The position numbers were made by a program, and so were the translations under genes. Below, piece after piece: positions 28,527-38,030 of a stretch of DNA of 64,000 bases. The stretch is from Gaetbulibacter_A aestuarii. Lineage in GTDB: Bacteria; Bacteroidota; Bacteroidia; Flavobacteriales; Flavobacteriaceae. Under the pieces are notes generated by a model, which made no database searches, was not told the DNA's origin, and worked only from the letters and a program-made list of their open reading frames with translations. The stretch lies in assembly GCF_039537665.1 (NCBI RefSeq), contig NZ_BAABAY010000002.1:558001-622000 (forward strand), read 5' to 3'. The number at the start of each line of letters is the position of its first letter. Within the stretch, counting starts at the first letter, position 1.

Positions 28527-30706
28527 TTTTTAACAGCTTCAACGAGTTCCAATTGCTCCAAACTCACATTGGTAGTGAACATGCCATAGTTTACAACAGC
28601 TTTGTTCTTTTCAATTTTATCGATACTTCCCACAGCACGACCATCTTCCATACGCACGCGATCGCCTACTTTTAGAACTGGTTTAGGTTTTTCAGGTATT
28701 TCCTTAGCTTTTTCTTTGGCTATTTTTTTCTTTTTACGAATAACTTCAACCTTTTTATCAGCTTCTTTTTTTACCTGCTGCTCTTTTGCTTTTTGGGCTT
28801 TCTTTTGCTTCGCTGAAATTTTTTTGCGTTTGGAATTTTCAATTTGTATCAATTTGAATAATTCGCCCATTAAGTCGCGTTTCCGTTTGTTTTCAAAATA
28901 TTTTTCAGCCAGATCATTTACTTTCTGACCTAAATAGATCAAACGCTGATTGCTGTCATATAACTCCTGATAGCTTTCCAGTTTTTTCTGTATGCGCGCA
29001 TTGATCTCTTCCAGTTTTTCAGCTTCCTCAGAAGTTTTCTTTTCATTTTCTTTTAAGGACTGTCCTGTTTTTTCCAGTTTTGATCGTTCCTTCTGTAATT
29101 TGGCGATCGTGGCATCAAAACGGATCTTACTACGTTCAATTTTTTTCTTCGCCCGATTTATCAAACTAAAAGGGATGCCATTTTTCTGAGCGACTTCAAA
29201 TGTAAAACTACTTCCGGCCTGTCCAACAACAAGTTTAAACATAGGTTCCAGTGTTTTCTCATTGAAAAGCATGTTGGCGTTCACCATATGTGGGAGTTCC
29301 GTAGCTAGTATTTTTAAATTAGAATAATGCGTCGTAATGATCCCGAACGCTTCCCGATGATAAAATTCTTCCAAAAATGTTTCGGCTAAAGCACCACCAA
29401 GTTCCGGGTCACTTCCTGTACCAAATTCATCAATTAGGAATAAGGTATTCTTATTGCATTTGGTAAGGAAATAGCGCATTTGTTTCAAGCGATAACTGTA
29501 CGTGCTCAGGTGATTTTCGATGGATTGGTTATCTCCAATATCACTAATGATGCGATCGAATAAACAAACCTTACTCCGCTCATGAACCGGAATTAAAATA
29601 CCGCATTGTAACATCACCTGAAGTAGCCCGATCGTTTTTAAGGTAATACTTTTACCGCCGGCATTAGGTCCGGAGATCACTATAATACGACTGTCCTTTT
29701 TAAGTTCTATCGATTGCGGAAATGTTTTTTCCTGTTTTTCCAGATTGTTTAAATATAAAAGCGGGTGGTAAGCATCTCGTAAATGCATACTTTTATCCTC
29801 AGAGAATTCCGGAAGTATAGCATTCAAGGATTTCGCATATTTGGCTTTCGCAGAAATTACATCGATACGTGTTAGGAATTCCTGATAGCGTTCTAAAAGT
29901 GAATAAAACGGGCGTATAAAATTGGTTACTTCCTTTAAAATACGAACGACTTCCTCGCGCTCGTCATATTCTAAATTATTAAGTTCTCTGGAATATTGCA
30001 TGGTAGTTTCAGGCTCAATGTACACAATGCTACCTGTTTTACTACCGCCCATAACACTACCTTTCACTTTCCGTCTGTACATGGCTTTAACGGCCAATAC
30101 GCGTCGGTTTTCAACAACGGTTTCACGGATATCATCCAAATAATCCATTTGATGATAGGTGTGTAATGCTGTTGCGAAACTCTGATTGATCTTTCCTTTT
30201 ACCTTATTGATTTCTTGCCGCAAGCGGAAAAGTTCATCGGATGCCTGATCTTTGATATCCCCAAATCGATCTACAACACTATCCACTTTTTCAATTAAAA
30301 GTTCTGTGATTTCAATATCTGAAGCATATTGATAAAGCTCCGGATAGTAGTCTTCAAACTTTTTAAGAAACTTTAGAATGGCATTGACCGTAATAGACAT
30401 ACTTACCAGTTTTTTCAAACTGTGAACCTCTAAAAATGTATTTTCTATTTTTAATAACTGAAGCTCTTTTGTAATGGCTTCAAAACCATGATTGGGTATG
30501 CGGTTATCATTAAAGAATGAAGACAGGTATTCATTCGTGAGGTTTAAACTGGTTTTTAAAGCGGCCTCATTTCGGTAAGGCGTAATACTTAAAACCTGCT
30601 CACGTCCCAAATGCGTTATGCATAGTTCGCTTATTTGTTCTAAAACCTGCGGAAACTCCAGATCCTGAAGCGTTTTTTCGTGAATATGTATATGGCGTTC
30701 TTTCAT
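28523..30706 (-). CDS. mutS2: MutS2-like ATPase without Smr nuclease domain
   Basis: This 727-aa protein has the MutS core and clamp regions (about 1-320), then the ABC-type ATPase with Walker A SGPNAGGKS near residue 346 and Walker B LFLIDEFGTGSDP near 423. A long Lys/Glu-rich coiled coil (about 510-665) ends in a small KOW-like barrel (about 675-722; KVGDRVRMEDG). MutS2 of Bacillus or Thermus ends in an Smr nuclease domain, which is absent here. The protein may bind branched DNA or collided ribosomes, as known for MutS2 relatives, but without the nuclease. It is translationally coupled to the DCC gene downstream. Confidence 0.9.
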   Translation of the reverse strand: MKERHIHIHEKTLQDLEFPQVLEQISELCITHLGREQVLSITPYRNEAALKTSLNLTNEYLSSFFNDNRIPNHGFEAITKELQLLKIENTFLEVHSLKKLVSMSITVNAILKFLKKFEDYYPELYQYASDIEITELLIEKVDSVVDRFGDIKDQASDELFRLRQEINKVKGKINQSFATALHTYHQMDYLDDIRETVVENRRVLAVKAMYRRKVKGSVMGGSKTGSIVYIEPETTMQYSRELNNLEYDEREEVVRILKEVTNFIRPFYSLLERYQEFLTRIDVISAKAKYAKSLNAILPEFSEDKSMHLRDAYHPLLYLNNLEKQEKTFPQSIELKKDSRIIVISGPNAGGKSITLKTIGLLQVMLQCGILIPVHERSKVCLFDRIISDIGDNQSIENHLSTYSYRLKQMRYFLTKCNKNTLFLIDEFGTGSDPELGGALAETFLEEFYHREAFGIITTHYSNLKILATELPHMVNANMLFNEKTLEPMFKLVVGQAGSSFTFEVAQKNGIPFSLINRAKKKIERSKIRFDATIAKLQKERSKLEKTGQSLKENEKKTSEEAEKLEEINARIQKKLESYQELYDSNQRLIYLGQKVNDLAEKYFENKRKRDLMGELFKLIQIENSKRKKISAKQKKAQKAKEQQVKKEADKKVEVIRKKKKIAKEKAKEIPEKPKPVLKVGDRVRMEDGRAVGSIDKIEKNKAVVNYGMFTTNVSLEQLELVEAVKK

Positions 30707-30879
30707 CTTTAGCGATAAAATTGTTTTAGGTCGGTAAGATGTATTTCGCTAACCTTCATTTGGGTTAATTTCAAGTTCGTATTAAGGCTCATTTCATTTT
30801 TAATGCAGCGCAAATTTAAAGAATCTAGGCGTATGTTTTAGGCTATTAGAACGAAACTATGTGAAATAAAAATACCGGG

Positions 30880-32982
30880 TTAACTAATGTAATTCCAGAT
30901 ATTCTTATACTTAGTCAATTGTTTGTAAGTTCTAAGTATAAGTTGATTTTCAGGTTGGCCAAGCGAAGGGTCCTGATTTATGATTTTCTTGGCGTAGAAT
31001 CGAGCGCTTTTCAGGATGTCGTTGTCTTTGATTATATCAGCAATCTTCAGATTCAACACCCCACTTTGTTGGGTTCCCATAATGTCTCCGGGGCCACGTA
31101 AACGCAGATCTACTTCAGCGATATCAAAGCCATCATTTGTTCTAACCATGGTTTCCAAACGTGTTTTGCTATCAGCACTCAATTTATGACTCGTCATCAA
31201 AATACAATAGCTTTGTTCAGCACCACGTCCTACACGCCCGCGAAGCTGGTGTAATTGCGATAGGCCAAACCGTTCAGCACTTTCAATGATCATGACTGAA
31301 GCATTCGGTACATTAACACCAACCTCAATAACGGTTGTGGCGACCATAATGTTTGTTTCTCCCTTAATAAAGCGTTGCATTTCATAATCCTTGTCGGCAG
31401 GTTTCATTTTTCCATGCACGATGGATATTTGATACTCCGGTTTAGGAAAATCACGTTCGATGCTGGCGTAACCATCCATCAAATCTTTGTAATCCATTTT
31501 TTCACTTTCCTGGATCAAAGGATACACGATGTACACCTGCCGTCCTTTTTTTATTTCGTCCCGAATGAACTTAAAAACCTGAAGCCTGTTTTTGTCAAAA
31601 CGATGCACCGTTTTTACGGCTTTTCTTCCGGGTGGTAATTCATCAATAATCGAGATATCCAGATCTCCATAAACCGACATCGCCAGAGTTCGTGGAATAG
31701 GGGTGGCGGTCATAATTAAAATGTGTGGTGGCGACTCATTTTTATGCCACAACTTACTCCGTTGGGCTACGCCAAAACGATGTTGTTCGTCGATAATGGC
31801 AAGACCTAAATTTTTAAATTGAACCTTATCTTCAAGGAGTGCATGGGTACCAATCAGGATGTTTAATTCACCATTTTCTAGTTTTTCATGAATTTCTTTT
31901 CTTTCTGAAGTTTTAGTTGAACCAGTTAATAATGAAATACTGATATTCAATGGATTACATATTTCTAATAATCCATTATAATGTTGAACTGACAAAATTT
32001 CAGTTGGCGCCATTAAGCAGGCTTGAAAACCGTTGTCAAGTGCGATGAGCATTGACATGAACGCCACTATGGTCTTCCCGGAACCTACATCACCCTGTAA
32101 TAAGCGATTCATTTGAGCGTGGCTTCCCATATCACTTCGAATTTCTTTAATTACACGTTTCTGCGCTCCAGTTAATTTGAAGGGTAAATGTTCTTTGTAA
32201 AACGTGTTAAAATAATGGCCCACGGTTTCAAAAACAAAGCCTTTAATTTTAGTTTTATGGACTCTGTTTTTAATAATGAGTTGTAACTGGATATAAAATA
32301 ATTCTTCAAATTTTAATCGGAATTGGGCTTTCGAAAGGAGCTCCGGACTCTTAGGAAAATGTACATTAAAAAGCGCCTCTTTTTTACTGATCAGTTTTAA
32401 TTCGGAGCGTAAATTTTCAGAAAGCGTTTCTGTAAATTCACCGTTGGTTTCTCTAAATAAAGACTGCATGAACGTACTCATAACCCGATTAGAAATACCC
32501 TTGTTGGAGAGCTTTTCCGTAGACGGATAAATAGGCTGCATCGCAGAGCGCAGGTTTTGTTTGTGTTCAGCAAGTAATTCCATGTCGGGATGCGGCATGC
32601 TAAATCGCCCATTAAACCAGTTTGTTTTTCCGAAGATCACATAAGGGGTTTGTAATTTTAAACGGTCACGAATCCATTTTTGGCCACGAAACCACACTAA
32701 TTCCATGACACCGGTGTCATCCTGAAAGGTGGCAACCAGCCGTTTACCACGCTTTTGGGCTACTTCCTTAAAACCGGTGATCACACCAACAACCTGAACG
32801 TCTGCATTATTTCGGGGTAACTGATTTATTTTGTAGTATTGTGTTCGGTCGATATATCTGTTGGGAAACAAATTAATAAGATCCTGATAGGTGTGAATTC
32901 CTAATTCTTTACGAAGTAAGTCGGCGCGATTCGGGCCAACACCTTTCAGATAATCTATGGGTGTTTGAAGATTTACAGACAT
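30880..32982 (-). CDS. recG: ATP-dependent DNA helicase RecG
   Basis: RecG remodels stalled forks and Holliday junctions. This is a full-length 700-aa protein. It has an N-terminal wedge/OB domain (about 60-150), Walker A GDVGSGKT near residue 296, DEQH of motif II (the normal form in RecG) near 397, MTATPIPRT near 426, and QLRGRVGRG near 597. The ATG at 32982 is 71 bp from the start of the divergent M1 peptidase gene. The 173-bp gap to mutS2 (30707-30879) holds nothing I can name. Confidence 0.96.
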   Translation of the reverse strand: MSVNLQTPIDYLKGVGPNRADLLRKELGIHTYQDLINLFPNRYIDRTQYYKINQLPRNNADVQVVGVITGFKEVAQKRGKRLVATFQDDTGVMELVWFRGQKWIRDRLKLQTPYVIFGKTNWFNGRFSMPHPDMELLAEHKQNLRSAMQPIYPSTEKLSNKGISNRVMSTFMQSLFRETNGEFTETLSENLRSELKLISKKEALFNVHFPKSPELLSKAQFRLKFEELFYIQLQLIIKNRVHKTKIKGFVFETVGHYFNTFYKEHLPFKLTGAQKRVIKEIRSDMGSHAQMNRLLQGDVGSGKTIVAFMSMLIALDNGFQACLMAPTEILSVQHYNGLLEICNPLNISISLLTGSTKTSERKEIHEKLENGELNILIGTHALLEDKVQFKNLGLAIIDEQHRFGVAQRSKLWHKNESPPHILIMTATPIPRTLAMSVYGDLDISIIDELPPGRKAVKTVHRFDKNRLQVFKFIRDEIKKGRQVYIVYPLIQESEKMDYKDLMDGYASIERDFPKPEYQISIVHGKMKPADKDYEMQRFIKGETNIMVATTVIEVGVNVPNASVMIIESAERFGLSQLHQLRGRVGRGAEQSYCILMTSHKLSADSKTRLETMVRTNDGFDIAEVDLRLRGPGDIMGTQQSGVLNLKIADIIKDNDILKSARFYAKKIINQDPSLGQPENQLILRTYKQLTKYKNIWNYIS

Positions 32983-33053
32983 AAAGCGAATTTAGGGTAT
33001 TTCGATTAAGATTAAAAGTGCTAATTTGGTCTAAAAGTTGCAGATCTGTTTAC

Positions 33054-35012
33054 ATGAATAAAATAATTAAACTATTTATATTTTTTGCTTCTATTATTTG
33101 TTACTCGCAACAAACCGATGTGGTCGATTTCAAAACTGCGAAAGCTGTAATTTCATTCGACACCATTCAAAAAGAAGTTATGGGAACTGTTACTTACGAC
33201 TTTCATATTCTGAAGGATATTGACTCAATTTATTTGGATGCCCAGAACTTTAAATCTGTTTCTTATCGCTTAGACCATAGTTATAATGACAGTTTATATA
33301 ACGGAAATCAAATTATTGTAAAACAAGCATTTAAAAAAAATACAAATCATCGATTAATCGTTCACTGGAAAACCGAACCTAAACAAGCGTTGTATTTTAT
33401 TGATTGGGATGATCCCGGTGGGAATAAGCAGATCTGGACGCAAGGTCAAGGTAAATATACAAGTAATTGGTTACCATCCTTAGACGATATGAATGATAAA
33501 ATTGTTTTTGATCTGACCATTTCATTCAATAAAAAATATCAGGTGATGGCCAATGGAAAACTATTCAGTAAAATTTCAAATGATTCGATCACAACCTGGC
33601 ATTATGGAATGAGAAAACCTATGGCGAGTTATCTGGTTGCTTTGGCTATTGGTAAATACGATAAGCAGGAAACCTCTTCTAATTCAGGAATTCCTATTGA
33701 GATGTATTATTATCCCGAAGATGCGTTGAAATTTGAACCTACGTATCGCTATACTAAAGAAATTTTCGATTATCTGGAGCAAGAGATAGGCATCCCTTAT
33801 CCGTGGCAAAACTATAAAGAAGTTCCTGTTAAAGATTTTCTTTATGCGGGAATGGAAAATACAAGTCTGACGATTTTTTCCGATCGGTTCGTAGTTGATT
33901 CCATTGGATACAATGATCAAAACTTTGTAAATGTTGGTGCCCATGAATTGGCGCATCAATGGTTTGGCGATCTGGTTACGGAAACTTCTGGAACGCATCA
34001 TTGGTTGCAAGAAGGTTTTGCTACCTATTATGCACTTTTAGCTGAGCGCCATATTTTTGGTAAGAATTATTACTATTGGCGCCTTTACGAATACGCTGAT
34101 ACCCTTTTTAAACAGGATAAATCTGGTGGAGGGACTTCACTTTTAGATCCAAAATCGAGTAGTGACACGTTTTACAAGCGCGGCGCCTGGGTTTTGCATG
34201 CCTTGCGTGAAAAGGTTGGGGATTCAGTTTTTAAAACGGCGGTCAGGAATTATTTAAATGATTTCAAATTTAAGAATGTTCAAACAGATGATTTTTTAGG
34301 TGAAGTGGAAAAAGTAGGTCAGATTGATCTAAAAGATTTTAAGGCGAAATGGATAACCCCAACCTCTTTCGATTACCATGATGCTATGGAAAGTTTAAAG
34401 AAGTCTACTTACATCAATGAATATTTGATGGCAGATTGCGAAGTCATAAATTCGCGCTGCAAGGATTATTTATCTTCAGGTATTTCCGATGAGGCCAAGA
34501 TCAATATTATATCAGAATTAAAAGATAACATCTCTGAGGATGCTTTTAAGAATGCTTTGGAAGTCCGAAAGGCCATTGCTCAAAATGTCTCAAAAATTCC
34601 GTTAGATTTCAAAAATGATTATGAAAGTTTGCTTGAGGATAATTCCTATGAAACCATTGAAGCGGCATTGTTTCATTTATGGCAAAATTTTCCGGAAGAC
34701 CGTTCAAAATACCTGAATGAAACAAAAGAAATACAAGGCTTTAAAACAAAAAATGTGCGTTTGTTGTGGCTGACTCTGGCTTTAATTACAGAGGACTATA
34801 ACACGGAAGAAAAACCGACCTATTATCGAGAACTTTTGGACTACACCAGTCCAAAATATGGTTTTGAAATTAGACAAAATGCGATTCAATATTTATATCA
34901 GATCGGGGGTTGTAATTCGGAGTGTAAGGAAAATATAGAGCAAGCAACACATCATCATAACTGGCAATTTTCTAAATTTGCCAAGCAGTTATTAAAAACC
35001 ATGAATCAATGA
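33054..35012 (+). CDS. M1 family metallopeptidase (aminopeptidase N-like), exported
   Basis: This protein of about 652 aa has a signal peptide (MNKIIKLFIFF.., ending ..CYSQ). Its zinc site HELAHQWFGD has His297, Glu298 and His301, with the third ligand in WLQEGFATYYA 19 residues later. A GxMEN-type segment (GMENTS) precedes it. It should trim N-terminal residues from peptides in the periplasm. I chose the ATG at 33054; the upstream GTG at 33018 would put a polar stretch before the signal peptide. The stop overlaps the patatin start by 4 bp. Confidence 0.93.
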   Translation: MNKIIKLFIFFASIICYSQQTDVVDFKTAKAVISFDTIQKEVMGTVTYDFHILKDIDSIYLDAQNFKSVSYRLDHSYNDSLYNGNQIIVKQAFKKNTNHRLIVHWKTEPKQALYFIDWDDPGGNKQIWTQGQGKYTSNWLPSLDDMNDKIVFDLTISFNKKYQVMANGKLFSKISNDSITTWHYGMRKPMASYLVALAIGKYDKQETSSNSGIPIEMYYYPEDALKFEPTYRYTKEIFDYLEQEIGIPYPWQNYKEVPVKDFLYAGMENTSLTIFSDRFVVDSIGYNDQNFVNVGAHELAHQWFGDLVTETSGTHHWLQEGFATYYALLAERHIFGKNYYYWRLYEYADTLFKQDKSGGGTSLLDPKSSSDTFYKRGAWVLHALREKVGDSVFKTAVRNYLNDFKFKNVQTDDFLGEVEKVGQIDLKDFKAKWITPTSFDYHDAMESLKKSTYINEYLMADCEVINSRCKDYLSSGISDEAKINIISELKDNISEDAFKNALEVRKAIAQNVSKIPLDFKNDYESLLEDNSYETIEAALFHLWQNFPEDRSKYLNETKEIQGFKTKNVRLLWLTLALITEDYNTEEKPTYYRELLDYTSPKYGFEIRQNAIQYLYQIGGCNSECKENIEQATHHHNWQFSKFAKQLLKTMNQ

Positions 35013-35920
35013 AAGCATTAGTAATTTCGGGTGGTGGCAGTAAGGGGGCCTATGCCGGAGGTGTGGCTCAATATTTAATAGAAGAGGAAGGCAAAGATTA
35101 CGACATGTTTTTAGGAACCTCTACAGGAAGTTTGTTAGTACCCCATTTGGCTGCCGGTAAGATCGATAAGATCTACGATGTTTTTACTAATGTAAATCAA
35201 AGTAAAATATTCAGCATCAATCCTTTTAGAGTTCGAAAGAAAGGGAATCGAGAATACGTTTCTATCAACTACATTAATACGCTGCTTCAATTTATTAAGC
35301 GCAAGCGCACTTTTGGTGAAAGTATGGCGCTTAAGCGTAATATCCGGACCACCTTTACGCGGGCTGAGTTCAATTACATTCGAAATAATGTGGAGGATGT
35401 TGTGGTTACGGTTTCTAATTTATCGAAGAATCGGGTGGAGTATAAGTCTATCAACGATTTTACCTATGAAGAATTTTGCGACTGGATCTGGATATCCTGT
35501 AATTACATTCCGTTTATGTCTTTGGCCACTCGTGATGGCTATGAATATGCTGATGGCGGTTTAGGTTGTGTTGTGCCTATTCGCGAAGCCATTTTACGTG
35601 GTGCTACACATGTTGATGCCATTGTTCTGGAATCCGAATCTATGGAATATAACAAGATTTTGGGAAAGAATCCCTTTTCCCTTATGATTAATTTGTTCGG
35701 GCATTTGTTAGATCAGGTTGAACGTAATGATGTCACCATTGGGAAATTGGCCGCCAAAAATAAGGATGTGGAACTCAATTTATATTATACACCATCTAAA
35801 TTAACCGAGAATTCGCTGATCTTTAATAAAAAATTAATGAGGTCCTGGTGGCAACAAGGCTTTGATTACGCCAAGGCTAAAAGTGAGCAAGGGCGTTCGA
35901 ATGAACTCCGCATCGTATAG
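35009..35920 (+). CDS. patatin-like phospholipase
   Basis: This 303-aa cytosolic or membrane-associated lipid acyl hydrolase has all patatin motifs: the oxyanion loop GGGSKG (residues 8-13), the nucleophile elbow GTSTG with Ser38, and the catalytic Asp182 in DGG. It would cleave acyl chains from phospholipids or other lipids. It has no signal peptide and no barrel domain, unlike the PlpD group. Its ATG overlaps the M1 peptidase stop (ATGA), so both come from one transcript. Confidence 0.93.
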   Translation: MKALVISGGGSKGAYAGGVAQYLIEEEGKDYDMFLGTSTGSLLVPHLAAGKIDKIYDVFTNVNQSKIFSINPFRVRKKGNREYVSINYINTLLQFIKRKRTFGESMALKRNIRTTFTRAEFNYIRNNVEDVVVTVSNLSKNRVEYKSINDFTYEEFCDWIWISCNYIPFMSLATRDGYEYADGGLGCVVPIREAILRGATHVDAIVLESESMEYNKILGKNPFSLMINLFGHLLDQVERNDVTIGKLAAKNKDVELNLYYTPSKLTENSLIFNKKLMRSWWQQGFDYAKAKSEQGRSNELRIV

Positions 35921-35922
35921 AA

Positions 35923-36444
35923 TTACCAGATTTCTGAAACTTCCTCCTTTAAAAATGCTAATCCGGCATCACTGGGGGCGCGGCGTTCCATCATTTCGGT
36001 TAGAATAATTTCCCTGAGTTTGTTAGCGGTATCGGCTTTTTCAGATAAACCGGCTTTTCTGATAAGCTGAATAGTGGCATTTTTTGAAGCTGTTATAATG
36101 CTCCAGCATTTATCGCTCACATAGATTTGCTGCGAAAGATTGTGTTCAAACTCTTGTTCAATATTCTGAATTAGTAAAGCTTCGTAATCTTCTTTACTCG
36201 AAGAAATCGGAGTTACTCTTATAAGTAATTTTGACGGTGTAATGCGTTCTAAAAACAGTGCCATTCGCTCGTATGCCTGAAGCCTTAAAGGCATGGCATT
36301 AACCTGAAGGTCCTTTTTTAATAAAAAGCGTCTGCGACCATCTTCATTTCTAGTGTGTTCTCTAAAAAAATAATAAGCAATAACACCTGTGATAATCGTA
36401 GGCATGGCATACATAAAAAGGTCAAAAACTCGGGTCATTTCCAT
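35923..36444 (-). CDS. conserved Flavobacteriia membrane-anchored protein of unknown function (possibly DUF7935)
   Basis: This 173-aa protein has one N-terminal membrane helix (about 8-26). A positive cluster and a helical soluble part follow, with the strongly conserved-looking LRLQAYERMALFLERI (about 53-68) and EFEHNLSQQIY (about 98-108). Similar proteins occur across Flavobacteriia; I believe the family is DUF7935 but cannot confirm it. No function is known. It lies 20 bp after the FMN glutamate-synthase-like gene on the same strand. Met3 is an alternative start. Confidence 0.8.
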   Translation of the reverse strand: MEMTRVFDLFMYAMPTIITGVIAYYFFREHTRNEDGRRRFLLKKDLQVNAMPLRLQAYERMALFLERITPSKLLIRVTPISSSKEDYEALLIQNIEQEFEHNLSQQIYVSDKCWSIITASKNATIQLIRKAGLSEKADTANKLREIILTEMMERRAPSDAGLAFLKEEVSEIW

Positions 36445-36464
36445 GGTTGGTTAAATAATTTTGG

Positions 36465-38027
36465 TTACTTACTTTTTGTGCTTCCCAAATATACACAATC
36501 TTTTAACTTTTGCATACCTTCAAATAGAACAGGTGTTTTTTCGTAATTATAGGCCTGATTGAGTTCTTTGGAAAGGTTATGGTCGTCCACATTAATTTCA
36601 ATATCGCTCATTTTAAATTGGCAAGGATGTTCGTATCCGGCAGCATGAGTGATCTCCAAAAATTCTTTTCTGAAGGTTTTAAAATATTGCGCCAGCCGTA
36701 CAGATTTTAAGTTAGTTTTTATACCATTTTGTAACCATTTATTTTGGGTGGCAACCCCACTCGGGCAGCGGTTGGTATGGCAAATTTGAGCTTGTATACA
36801 TCCAATAGACATCATCGCCTCCCGTGCCACATTTATGCAGTCGGCGCCCATAGCAAATGCCATGGCTGCTTTACCTGGAAACCCAAGTTTACCACTGCCA
36901 ATTAAAACAATCCGATCTGTTAAACCTTTGCGCTTAAGTAATTTGTACACATCACTAAAACCATATACCCATGGTAGCGATACGTGATCGGCAAAACTTG
37001 GTGGAGCAGCACCGGTTCCACCTTCACCACCATCAATAGTAATAAAATCCGGACCTTTATTTGTCTTTAACATAGCATCAGCTAATTCTTCCCATTGATC
37101 CAGTTTTCCGATAGCGGCCTTTATTCCAACGGGTAGTCCGGTTTCTTCAGCGATCATTTCTATGAAATCAATAAGTTCAGGAACGGTATTAAAAGCTGAA
37201 TGATTGGCTGGTGATAGCACATCTTTTCCGGCAGGTACACCACGAATTTCAGCTATTTCTTTTGAAATTTTAGCTCCGGGTAAAACACCGCCTTTTCCTG
37301 GTTTGGCACCCTGAGAAAGCTTTATTTCGATGGCTTTTATAAAGGGATGTTCTTCAACCAGTTGTTTCAGTTTTTCCAGAGAAAAAGTACCGTCATCGTT
37401 GCGAACACCAAAATAACCGGTTCCAAAATGAAATATCACATCACTACCATTTTTGTGATAGGGCGATAGGCCACCTTCTCCTGTGTTGTGATAACCTCCC
37501 GCCAATTTTACGCCTATATTCAGGGATTCAACTGCTTTCGCGGAAAGGGAACCAAAACTCATCGCGGATACGTTAATTATAGACGCCGGGCGATATGGTT
37601 TTTTTCGTTTGTTATATGCTCCCATAACTTTAGCACATGGAATAAAGTCCGGATCGACCTTATTTGGATGGTTTTCAGGAAGCTTAAAAGGAAACATAGC
37701 ATTATTAATGAAGACATGCTGAATTTCATAAATATCTCTATCGGTTCCGAAGCCTTTGTAATTATTCTCACGCTTTGCCGAGGCATAAATCCAGGTGCGT
37801 TCTATGCGATTAAAAGGGAGTTCTTCACGGTTACTCGCCACAAAATACTGGCGCATTTCCGGGCCGATACTTTCAAGCCAATACCGCAAATGCCCGACGA
37901 TTGGAAAATTATGTGTGATACTATGTGCGCGCTGGAGAAAAATATCCCGAATAGCAACGAGAACCAGAAAAATAAGGATCCAGCCCCACCAACTTAGATT
38001 AGAAAAAAAGTTCAGAATAGATTCCAT
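36465..38027 (-). CDS. FMN-binding glutamate synthase family protein, membrane-anchored
   Basis: This 520-aa protein has one N-terminal membrane helix (about 8-25). A GltB-type FMN barrel follows (about 80-480), with TIDGGEGGTGAAPP near 327 and the 3Fe-4S cysteine motif CIQAQICHTNRCP near 408-420. It lacks the amidotransferase and C-terminal domains of true glutamate synthase, so it cannot use glutamine in the normal way. The role of this short GltS-like family is unsettled; ammonia-dependent synthesis or another flavin reaction is possible. It follows the M20 gene by 3 bp. Confidence 0.9.
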   Translation of the reverse strand: MESILNFFSNLSWWGWILIFLVLVAIRDIFLQRAHSITHNFPIVGHLRYWLESIGPEMRQYFVASNREELPFNRIERTWIYASAKRENNYKGFGTDRDIYEIQHVFINNAMFPFKLPENHPNKVDPDFIPCAKVMGAYNKRKKPYRPASIINVSAMSFGSLSAKAVESLNIGVKLAGGYHNTGEGGLSPYHKNGSDVIFHFGTGYFGVRNDDGTFSLEKLKQLVEEHPFIKAIEIKLSQGAKPGKGGVLPGAKISKEIAEIRGVPAGKDVLSPANHSAFNTVPELIDFIEMIAEETGLPVGIKAAIGKLDQWEELADAMLKTNKGPDFITIDGGEGGTGAAPPSFADHVSLPWVYGFSDVYKLLKRKGLTDRIVLIGSGKLGFPGKAAMAFAMGADCINVAREAMMSIGCIQAQICHTNRCPSGVATQNKWLQNGIKTNLKSVRLAQYFKTFRKEFLEITHAAGYEHPCQFKMSDIEINVDDHNLSKELNQAYNYEKTPVLFEGMQKLKDCVYLGSTKSK

Positions 38028-38030
38028 AAC

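Noticed and set aside
33018..33053. GTG-initiated extension of the M1 peptidase
   Set aside because: It would place 12 polar residues in front of an otherwise good signal peptide; the ATG at 33054 is better.
37488..37997. 169-aa antisense ORF inside the FMN glutamate-synthase-like gene
   Set aside because: It lies fully opposite a well-conserved gene and shows no domain; a shadow ORF.
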